Positions 6,170 through 11,690 of a DNA stretch of 11,690 nt are shown piece after piece. The stretch spans positions 1 to 11,690 of the forward strand of contig QGVC01000083.1 of NCBI GenBank assembly GCA_003242645.1, in the 5' to 3' direction. Each line of letters starts with the position of its first letter. Position 1 is the first letter of the stretch. The notes beneath the pieces were generated by a model that saw only the letters and a list, made by a program, of their open reading frames with translations, was not told the DNA's origin and did no database searches. The position numbers and the translations under genes were made by a program. This DNA is from Pseudomonadota bacterium. GTDB lineage: Bacteria; Pseudomonadota; Alphaproteobacteria; Rhizobiales; Hyphomicrobiaceae.

Positions 6170-7240
6170 ATGAATGCGGATACTGGCGTGCGCTCGGCGG
6201 CACGCCGCCTTGGTCTCAAATATCTTCCGCCACAGACGGCAACAATCGAGCGCCGGAGACACGGAAAGGGCTTTTCCTATTTCGAGAACGGCACGCTTGT
6301 TCGTGATCCGCAAGTGCGTGCTCGCATCCTGCGGCTCGCGATTCCGCCGGCCTGGCAAGACGTGCGCATTGCCCGTGACCCGATGGCACACATTCAGGCT
6401 TTGGGGCGCGATGAGGCCGGGCGCACCCAATACATCTATCACGAGCTTTGGGAGCAGCTGAGGGAGCAACGCAAAGTCCGACGACTGATGGTGTTCTGCA
6501 AGGCGCTGCCAGCCATACGCCGAGCGGTCCGCCGCGATCTCAGCTGCCATGCGGGATCGTTCGAGCTTGCGGTTGCGGCATGCGTCGCGCTCATCGACGT
6601 GTCAGCCATCCGCATTGGAGGACAAGCTCACTTGAGGCGGACGGGAGCCCGCGGAGCGGTGACGCTCAAGCAGCAGCACGTGCAAGTCACCTCCGACCGG
6701 ATCGCGCTCTGCTTTCCCGGGAAGGGAGGCAAAGAGCATCAGGCTCAGGTTGAGTCCAAAAGGTTGGCGGGAGCTTTACGGCGCCTCAAACGCTTAGGGG
6801 CCACCCGGCTCTTCTGCTACCATAACACCTCCGGTGAGCTCACCTGCATCACCGCCCGCGACATCAACGCTTATCTCTCGACCATCTCCGGGCGACGCGT
6901 GAGTGCGAAGGACTTCCGCACCTTCCATGCAACGGCGCTTGCCGGGGATCGCCTGGCGGCGCTCGCCCCGGAGATTTCGGACCGTAAGCGCAATAGCCAG
7001 ATCGTCGCCGTCGTCAAAGAGGTCGCACACTTGCTCGGCAACACCGCAGCCATCGCCCGCAAGAGCTACGTGCACGATGTTGTGCTGACGAGCTTCGTGA
7101 ACGGCCAGCTCGAGCGTCGCTGGCGACGCAGCGGACCGGTCCGGCGTGGACTTGGCCCCCATGAGGCGGCGCTGGCGCGCTTTCTGGAGCGTGTAGCCTC
7201 TCGCAAGCCGCGCCGGCGGCACCCGTCTCCGAGCGGCTGA
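6170..7240 (+). CDS. DNA topoisomerase IB (poxvirus-like bacterial type)
   Basis: A 356-residue protein, the usual size for bacterial type IB topoisomerases, which relax supercoils through a 3'-phosphotyrosine nick without ATP. The N-terminal domain has GKGFSYFENG (32-41), LAIPPAWQDV (56-65) and HIQALGRDEAGRTQYIYH (74-91). In the catalytic domain the expected residues are Arg148 (IRIGG), Lys185/188 (FPGKGGKEH), Arg250 (DFRTFHAT), Asn291 (LGNTAA, where poxvirus enzymes have His) and nucleophile Tyr300 (RKSYVH). Divergent positions: the usual RxGN...Y reads RIGGQAH, and the DFRTW tryptophan is Phe252. The last 40 residues are very basic. ATG 6170 has AGGA 8 nt upstream. The gene stands alone between unrelated functions. 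All catalytic residues appear present, so it is probably active. Confidence 0.92.
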   Translation: MNADTGVRSAARRLGLKYLPPQTATIERRRHGKGFSYFENGTLVRDPQVRARILRLAIPPAWQDVRIARDPMAHIQALGRDEAGRTQYIYHELWEQLREQRKVRRLMVFCKALPAIRRAVRRDLSCHAGSFELAVAACVALIDVSAIRIGGQAHLRRTGARGAVTLKQQHVQVTSDRIALCFPGKGGKEHQAQVESKRLAGALRRLKRLGATRLFCYHNTSGELTCITARDINAYLSTISGRRVSAKDFRTFHATALAGDRLAALAPEISDRKRNSQIVAVVKEVAHLLGNTAAIARKSYVHDVVLTSFVNGQLERRWRRSGPVRRGLGPHEAALARFLERVASRKPRRRHPSPSG

Positions 7241-7339
7241 GATCGAGTCACTCCGTCTACCCGACGTTGGCGCGCGCCTCCAACTCGGCTAAACCGTGGC
7301 GGAAGGATCCTCACGGAACGGCTTTGATTGGGGCGAGAT

Positions 7340-7343
7340 GGAG
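7340..7343 (+). promoter_or_regulatory. Ribosome binding site supporting the tartrate dehydrogenase start
   Basis: GGAG lies 9 nt before ATG 7353. The alternatives are GTG 7296 and ATG 7338, which have no well-spaced site, and ATG 7392, which has only an A-rich stretch upstream but matches where many family members begin. Confidence 0.45.
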
Positions 7344-7352
7344 CAAGCCGGC

Positions 7353-8444
7353 ATGACCAGCGACACACAGAAGCACCCGCCAAAGAAGAAGATGAAAATC
7401 GCCGTCATCCCGGGCGACGGCATCGGCAACGAGGTCGTGCCAGAAGGGCTGAGGGTGCTGGAAGCCGCGGGGCGCCGCTTTGGCTTCGAGTTTCAGTGGG
7501 ACCATTTCGATTGGAGCTGCGAGCGATTCAAGAAGACGGGGTCCATGATGCCCGCGGATGGTCTCGACCAGCTCCGGCCGTATGACGCCATCTACCTTGG
7601 TGCTGTCGGCTACCCCGGAGTGCCGGACCACATTTCGCTGTGGGGGCTCCTCATCCCCATCCGGCGCGGATTCCAGCAGTACATCAACCTGCGGCCGGTC
7701 CGGATGTTCGAGGGACTGAAGTCGCCGCTCGCCGACCGCAAGCCGGGCGACATCGACTATTACATCGTCCGTGAGAACAACGAGGGTGAGTACTCCTCGA
7801 TCGGAGGACGCATCTACGAAGGCACGGATCTGGAAATGGCGATCCAACAGTCCGTGTTCACCAAGAAGGGCTGCGAGCGTGTCATGCGCTATGCCTTTGA
7901 GCTCGCCATGACCCGCAAGCGCGAAGTGACCTCGGCGACCAAGTCGAACGGAATTTCGATCTCGATGCCGTATTGGGACGAAAGGTTCGCCGCGGTGGCG
8001 AAGGAGTACCCAGAGGTCAAGACTCGACAATTCCACATCGACATTCTGTCCGCGCACCTGGTGCGCAACCCGGATTGGTTCGACGTCATCGTTGCTTCCA
8101 ATCTGTTCGGGGACATCCTGTCGGATCTCGGACCGGCGACCACCGGCACGATCGCCATCGCGCCCGGCGCCAACATCAATCCCGAGCGCGAGTACCCTTC
8201 GATGTTCGAGCCGGTCCACGGCTCGGCGCCTGACATCGCCGGCAAGGGCATTGCCAACCCGATTGGTCAAATCTGGTCTGGCGCCATGATGCTGGAGCAG
8301 CTCGGCCATAAGGAAGCAGCCGACGCCATAGTGAAGGCGATCGAGGACGTCATCCGTGCCCAGGAGGCGATGACACCTGACATGGGCGGCAAGGCCACCA
8401 CCCAGGAGCTGGGCAAGGCCATCGCCGACGCAGTGCGCGGCTGA
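7353..8444 (+). CDS. Tartrate / D-malate dehydrogenase (isocitrate/isopropylmalate dehydrogenase superfamily)
   Basis: A 363-residue protein of the NAD- and divalent metal-dependent beta-decarboxylating dehydrogenases. KIAVIPGDGIGNEVVPEG (15-32) is the N-terminal nucleotide-side signature. INLRPVRMF (111-119) and YIVRENNEGEYSSIGG (137-152) carry the substrate arginines; the NNEGEYS sequence is typical of tartrate/D-malate dehydrogenase (TtuC/DmlA, TIGR02089) rather than of isopropylmalate or isocitrate dehydrogenase. TKSNGI (197-202 region, catalytic Lys), HIDILSAHLV (228-237) and SNLFGDILSDLGP (249-261) supply the general base and metal-binding aspartates; FEPVHGSAPDIAGKGIANP (285-303) completes the NAD site. 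Such enzymes oxidise tartrate, D-malate or related 2-hydroxy acids, giving oxaloglycolate or pyruvate and CO2. The exact substrate cannot be fixed from sequence, and the symbol is left blank for that reason. The start is uncertain between 7353 and 7392. Confidence 0.9.
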   Translation: MTSDTQKHPPKKKMKIAVIPGDGIGNEVVPEGLRVLEAAGRRFGFEFQWDHFDWSCERFKKTGSMMPADGLDQLRPYDAIYLGAVGYPGVPDHISLWGLLIPIRRGFQQYINLRPVRMFEGLKSPLADRKPGDIDYYIVRENNEGEYSSIGGRIYEGTDLEMAIQQSVFTKKGCERVMRYAFELAMTRKREVTSATKSNGISISMPYWDERFAAVAKEYPEVKTRQFHIDILSAHLVRNPDWFDVIVASNLFGDILSDLGPATTGTIAIAPGANINPEREYPSMFEPVHGSAPDIAGKGIANPIGQIWSGAMMLEQLGHKEAADAIVKAIEDVIRAQEAMTPDMGGKATTQELGKAIADAVRG

Positions 8445-8459
8445 GCAACGTTCAGGTTG

Positions 8460-8481
8460 GGGTAACGCTGCGTTCATACCC
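8460..8481. promoter_or_regulatory. Operator-like inverted repeat upstream of the TPR gene
   Basis: GGGTA (8460-8464) and TACCC (8477-8481) flank an 11-bp near-symmetric core, AACGCTGCGTT (8464-8474, palindromic around its central T). The half-sequence GCTGCGTT at 8467-8474 recurs at 8500-8507, 33 bp downstream. The arrangement could be a binding site or a weak hairpin after the dehydrogenase gene. A TATAGT at 8507-8512 could be a -10 element, but no good -35 is seen. Confidence 0.3.
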
Positions 8482-8550
8482 TGTCGGGATTCTGCGCCCG
8501 CTGCGTTATAGTGAGACGGTTGCGCGGGGCGGGCGAAGGAGCTTTGAGGC

Positions 8551-10272
8551 ATGTTGACATGGACCGCGGTTCGCGCAGCTGCCCTGTCACTCGCGCTTGT
8601 TCTCGTAACGAGCGAGCCGGCGACTGCGGCCGGTGAGCTGGCGGCAGCAAAGGCCCAGGAGGCAGCGGCGGCGCTTCTCCGTGGCAGTGTGGAGCAGGCG
8701 GTCCTTGCCTACAGCGAGGCGCTTCAGGATCAGGATCTGGCGCCCGACCGCCGCGCCGCCATCCTCAACGACCGCGGTGTGGCCAATAGCCGGCTCGGGC
8801 GGCACAAAGCTGCTCTCGACGATTTCAATCAGGCGGTACGGCTGTTTCCAGAGTATGCGCCCGTTTACAACAATCGCGCGAATACTCTGCTTGCGCTCGG
8901 CTTGGTTGAGGAGGCAATCAAGGATCTAAACCGAGCAATTGTGCTGGCCCCCGGATATGCTGCCGCCTACAACAACCGGGCGAGTGCACTCCTCAAGCTC
9001 GGCCGGCCCGAGGAGGCCGCCCTCGACTACACCCGCGCCATCCGCCTCGCACCGCAAAGCGCAGCTTCCCTCACCGGTCGAGGACAGGCTTTGCTGGCTC
9101 AGGGCCGGCCCTACTCGGCTCTGACCGACTTCCGGCGAGCGATTGCCCTGGACGGACGATCCGCTGCGGCTCATCGCGCACAAGCGCGTGCCGCGATGCA
9201 GGTCGGCCACTTCGAGGATGCGATCGAGAACCTCAGCCGAGCCATTGCGCTTGAGCCTGAGAATGCAGAGTTGCACATCGATCGCGGCGAGGCATACCGG
9301 TTCGCTGAGAACACTCCCTCGGCTCTCCGCGACTTCAACCGCGCTCTCGAAATCGATCCGCAAAGTGCGCGGGCACTCGCCGGTCGCGCCCTTGCGCTGG
9401 CCAAGACCGCTTCCTTCGAGGAGGCAGAGGCCGATCTGGCAGCCGCGATCGAAATCGATCCTCGTTCGGCTGAGGCTTTCGCCTACCGCGCCTGGCTCTA
9501 CAAACAGACCGGTCAGCCCGAGCTTGGCTTACGAGAGGTTGAGAAGGCCCTCACGATCTCGAAGGATAATCCAGACGTCTACTGGGCCAAGGGCGAGGTG
9601 GAGCACGCTCTCGGGCAGAGGGATGACGCCATTGAAAGCTTCCGGACCGCCCTTCGCCTGATGCCTTCTCACACCGATGCGAGCCTTGCCCTGCAGCAGA
9701 TGGGAGTTGCGTCGGACTTTCAGGAAGACGTTCCAGCCGCTGCGATGGAGGGATGGCGTGTCGTCAAGGAGAACGGCCGTTATGCGGCTTATCTCAAGGG
9801 ACGCTCAAAAGTACGCGTTCCGCTCGAGGTGGCCGGCGATGCCGAGCCGCGTCTCCTCGCTTGGGAGGTGAAGGACGGCGTTCTCAAAGGCATTGGCTTG
9901 TTGCGCTACTACGCCGGGACCGTGCAGGCCGAGAGCGGCCCGGAGCAGATCGAGCAGATCGCTATCGTAGATATTCCGGCAAGCAAGGTTGTCAGTTTGC
10001 AACTTCATCGGCAGGGCGATCGGGAGTCGGTCTGGAGCTGGAACGAGGGCACCGTCACCATTGAAAACGTCGACGGCGTCACGGACGTGCTCGTCTTGAG
10101 AGATACGACACCGCGTGAAGTGGCACGGCGGCCTGTCGCCGAACGAGAAGGCGTTCTCGGTTTCCCCGCCTGGGCGCCTTGGAACCAGGATTATGGCTAC
10201 AGGCAGCGCCCACGTCGCCCGAGCCGCAGCCGGCCGCCTCGCACCATCTTCGATCTCATTTTCGGCAACTGA
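8551..10272 (+). CDS. Secreted tetratricopeptide-repeat protein with an unrecognised C-terminal domain
   Basis: A 573-residue protein. Residues 1-27 look like a Sec signal peptide (hydrophobic AALSLALVLV, then TAA before Gly28), so the mature protein is probably periplasmic. A first divergent TPR spans about 32-68. Nine TPRs of exactly 34 residues follow without gaps (70-103, 104-137, 138-171, 172-205, 206-239, 240-273, 274-307, 308-341, 342-375), each with the small-residue pattern and a closing Pro-like turn such as LAPGYA or IDPQSA. Residues about 395-520 form a beta-rich region (GWRVVKENGRYAAYLKG, VWSWNEGTVTIENVDGV) that I do not recognise. The tail is Arg/Pro-rich (551-564) and ends TIFDLIFGN. 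AAGGAG at 8536-8541 supports the start. TPR arrays act as scaffolds, so a cell-envelope assembly role is plausible, but no partner can be named. The gene appears monocistronic. Confidence 0.88.
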   Translation: MLTWTAVRAAALSLALVLVTSEPATAAGELAAAKAQEAAAALLRGSVEQAVLAYSEALQDQDLAPDRRAAILNDRGVANSRLGRHKAALDDFNQAVRLFPEYAPVYNNRANTLLALGLVEEAIKDLNRAIVLAPGYAAAYNNRASALLKLGRPEEAALDYTRAIRLAPQSAASLTGRGQALLAQGRPYSALTDFRRAIALDGRSAAAHRAQARAAMQVGHFEDAIENLSRAIALEPENAELHIDRGEAYRFAENTPSALRDFNRALEIDPQSARALAGRALALAKTASFEEAEADLAAAIEIDPRSAEAFAYRAWLYKQTGQPELGLREVEKALTISKDNPDVYWAKGEVEHALGQRDDAIESFRTALRLMPSHTDASLALQQMGVASDFQEDVPAAAMEGWRVVKENGRYAAYLKGRSKVRVPLEVAGDAEPRLLAWEVKDGVLKGIGLLRYYAGTVQAESGPEQIEQIAIVDIPASKVVSLQLHRQGDRESVWSWNEGTVTIENVDGVTDVLVLRDTTPREVARRPVAEREGVLGFPAWAPWNQDYGYRQRPRRPSRSRPPRTIFDLIFGN

Positions 10273-10326
10273 GGCTGCCCGTAGGCGGAACTTCTGAGCC
10301 CTGCTGCTCGGTCCTGCTGCCGATTT

Positions 10327-10345
10327 GCCGCGGCTTTCCGCCGGC
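10327..10345 (+). terminator. GC-rich hairpin after the TPR gene, possible terminator
   Basis: GCCGCGG (10327-10333) pairs with CCGcCGGC (10338-10345) around a CTTT tetraloop, with one bulged C. It starts 55 nt after the TPR stop. The following bases (TAGGCCAAAATAATC) are not a T-tract, so efficient intrinsic termination is doubtful. Confidence 0.35.
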
Positions 10346-10355
10346 TAGGCCAAAA

Positions 10356-10380
10356 TAATCTCTTGCGAGCAAGAAGATTA
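10356..10380. promoter_or_regulatory. Imperfect palindrome, candidate operator of the TRAP operon
   Basis: TAATCTCTTGC (10356-10366) and GCAAGaAGATTA (10369-10380) are inverted copies with one extra A in the right arm and a 2-bp centre. The A/T-rich outer arms stand out from the GC-rich surroundings. It lies 66 bp before the small-permease start, where a regulator controlling transporter expression could bind. Function is inferred from position and symmetry only. Confidence 0.4.
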
Positions 10381-10446
10381 GCGGCTACGCGGCTTGGCTG
10401 CTAAAGTTAAAGTTCGGGTAACAAGAACTCGGGGAGAGGCGCACAC

Positions 10447-10986
10447 ATGAGGGCATTGGCAGGCTTTGTGCGCTTTGCCGAAGCCGTCAACGACGTGGTG
10501 GGCCGCACGGTCGCCTACCTGACGCTGGCCACAGTGCTCATCTGCGCGACGGTGGTCATCATCCGCTACGTGCTGCAGACCGGCTTCGTCTGGATGCAGG
10601 AGCTCTTCATCTGGACGCACGCCGCCGCGTTTATGCTCGGCGCGGGCTTTACGCTGATGGTCAACCGGCACGTGCGCGTCGACATCCTGTACGAAACCCG
10701 CTCCCCTCGCACGCGCGCCTGGCTCGACCTTCTGTCGACGATTGTCTTCCTTTTCCCCTGGATCATCGTGCTCTGGTACTACGCTTGGCCGTATGTCGCT
10801 GCCTCGTGGAGGCTTGGGGAAGCCTCACCGCAAGTCGGCGGAATGCCGGGGCTCTACCTGCTCAAGTCGGTCATCCTCGGTTTTTGCGTCCTTATGATGC
10901 TGCAGGGTTTGGCGATCTGCGCCCGCAGCGTCCTCGTCATCGGCGGGAGACCTGATCTGCTGCCACCGCCCAGAACCGCGGAGTAA
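10447..10986 (+). CDS. TRAP transporter small permease, DctQ type (FcbT2-like)
   Basis: A 179-residue inner-membrane protein of usual DctQ length with four predicted membrane helices: about 20-41, 53-72, 93-112 and 136-158. Family features are RYVLQTGFVWMQELFIW (40-56), with the Trp and Glu before the second helix, and GFTLMVNRHVRVDIL (67-81). WRLGEASPQVGGMPGLYLLK (121-140) resembles the COG4665 (FcbT2, mannitol/chloroaromatic-type) group. The small permease partners the large DctM subunit; together with a periplasmic DctP solute-binding protein they drive ion-coupled uptake of carboxylates or similar acids. GGGGAGAGG at 10431-10439, seven bases upstream, supports ATG 10447. The large permease follows after 53 nt; no DctP gene is in the window. 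The substrate is unknown. Confidence 0.92.
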   Translation: MRALAGFVRFAEAVNDVVGRTVAYLTLATVLICATVVIIRYVLQTGFVWMQELFIWTHAAAFMLGAGFTLMVNRHVRVDILYETRSPRTRAWLDLLSTIVFLFPWIIVLWYYAWPYVAASWRLGEASPQVGGMPGLYLLKSVILGFCVLMMLQGLAICARSVLVIGGRPDLLPPPRTAE

Positions 10987-11039
10987 CGCTATTCGAGTGC
11001 CGCGCACCTGAAACGAAGCATTCTCAAGCCGATCTGCCC

Positions 11040-11690
11040 ATGCTCTCAGCTCTGACAGTTGGCGATATCCTCTCGATCCTCCTGTTTCTTTCGGTGCTCG
11101 GCACGCTGCTGATTGGCTATCCCATTGCGATCACGCTGGCAGGGACGTCGCTGATCTTTGCTTTTATCGGAAATCAGCTTGGCACCTTCGACTACGCCAT
11201 CCTCAACGGGCTGCCGTCGCGTTACCTCGGCACGATGACCAATGACGTGCTGGTGGCCGTGCCGTTGTTCATCTTCATGGGCCTCATCCTGGAGAAATCG
11301 GGTCTGGCCGAAGCCTTGCTCACGACCATGGGCCAGCTGTTCGGCCCATTACGCGGCGGACTCGCATTTTCGGTTATCATTGTTGGAGCCCTGCTTGCCG
11401 CTTCCACCGGAGTCGTTGGCGCAACTGTCATCACCATGGGCCTCATTAGCCTGCCGGCCATGTTGCGGGCGGGCTACTGTCCGAAAATGGCGACCGGAGC
11501 AATCGGCGCTTCATCGACGCTCGCACAAGTAATTCCGCCCTCGACGGTGTTGATTTTTGTCGGCGATTTGCTCGCCGGAGTTAATCAAACGGCGCAGCTG
11601 AGGCTCGGCAATTTCGCGCCCGATCCAATTTCAGTCGGCGATCTATTTGCGGGTGCTCTGATCCCAGGGTTCATACTCGTCGGGCTCTTC
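11040..11690 (+). CDS. TRAP transporter large permease, DctM type (FcbT3-like), N-terminal part, runs off the window
   Basis: The frame is open from ATG 11040 to the last base: 217 codons without a stop, about half of a usual large permease. Features are an N-terminal helix (ILSILLFLSVLGTLLIGYPI, 10-29), VPLFIFMGLILEKSGLAEAL (74-93), GQLFGPLRGGLAFSVIIVGA (98-117), AASTGVVGATVITMGLISLP (120-139) and MLRAGYCPKMATGAIGASST (141-160), the conserved transport core of DctM. It continues LAQVIPPSTVLIFVGD (161-176) and PISVGDLFAGALIPGF (196-211), like the FcbT3/COG4664 group. It forms the ion-coupled translocation channel in the inner membrane with the upstream DctQ. The ribosome site is poor (nothing like GGAG within 15 nt), so translation may rely on coupling to the small permease, or the true start may differ; no other ATG, GTG or TTG lies close upstream in frame. 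Confidence 0.92.
   Translation, partial: MLSALTVGDILSILLFLSVLGTLLIGYPIAITLAGTSLIFAFIGNQLGTFDYAILNGLPSRYLGTMTNDVLVAVPLFIFMGLILEKSGLAEALLTTMGQLFGPLRGGLAFSVIIVGALLAASTGVVGATVITMGLISLPAMLRAGYCPKMATGAIGASSTLAQVIPPSTVLIFVGDLLAGVNQTAQLRLGNFAPDPISVGDLFAGALIPGFILVGLF

Noticed and set aside
7266..7284. GTTGG/CCAAC inverted repeat containing the palindrome GGCGCGCGCC, between the topoisomerase and dehydrogenase genes
   Set aside because: The stem is only 5 bp, the core is simple alternating GC expected in such DNA, and no T-tract follows.
7296..7352. Upstream GTG start (7296) or ATG (7338) for the tartrate dehydrogenase
   Set aside because: No well-spaced ribosome site, and the extension has no counterpart in the family; ATG 7353 has GGAG at a suitable distance.
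8484..8512. Possible sigma-70-type promoter (TCGGGA ... TATAGT) before the TPR gene
   Set aside because: The -10-like element is fair, but the -35 matches the consensus at only three positions, so it is not listed as a promoter.
7311..8552. 413-codon open frame on the - strand opposite the tartrate dehydrogenase gene
   Set aside because: It lies opposite a gene with clear family motifs, has no recognisable domain, and such long antisense frames are common in GC-rich genes.
10300..10320. Direct repeat CCTGCTGC at 10300 and 10313
   Set aside because: Only two short copies of a common GC-rich word; nothing suggests a tandem array or binding site.

Overview
The window is about 11.7 kb of GC-rich DNA with all ten supported genes on the + strand. 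The families (type IB topoisomerase, tartrate/D-malate dehydrogenase, FcbT-type TRAP permeases, a periplasmic TPR protein, and a radical-SAM/glycosyltransferase cluster) and the codon bias fit an alphaproteobacterium, most likely in Hyphomicrobiales (Rhizobiales). This is inferred from protein character only; no rRNA or other marker is present.

Region 1 (1-6081) is the downstream part of a glycan or glycosylated-metabolite cluster. It opens with the C-terminal end of a probable B12-binding-type radical SAM enzyme. Four glycosyltransferases follow: one classical GT4-like enzyme and three tandem CgeB-like paralogues. These five genes overlap head to tail (16 nt, then three 4-nt overlaps) and look translationally coupled. 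After a 106-nt gap rich in inverted repeats comes a UDP-glucuronate decarboxylase-like SDR, which would supply UDP-xylose or a related donor. The simplest reading is a pathway that assembles and radically modifies an oligosaccharide. Neither product nor acceptor can be read from the window.

Region 2 (6170-8444) holds two housekeeping or accessory genes: a poxvirus-like DNA topoisomerase IB with some divergent motif positions, and a tartrate/D-malate dehydrogenase of the isocitrate/isopropylmalate dehydrogenase superfamily.

Region 3 (8551-10272) is one secreted protein: a signal peptide, about ten TPRs (nine of them exactly 34 residues with no gaps), an unrecognised C-terminal domain, and an Arg/Pro tail ending in a short hydrophobic motif.

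Region 4 (10447-11690) starts a TRAP transporter operon: the small permease (DctQ/FcbT2-like) and the first 217 codons of the large permease (DctM/FcbT3-like), which runs off the window. A 25-bp imperfect palindrome upstream is a candidate operator.

No gap exceeds 300 bases; the largest is 10273-10446 (174 nt). I see no tRNA, rRNA, CRISPR array, insertion sequence or phage gene.
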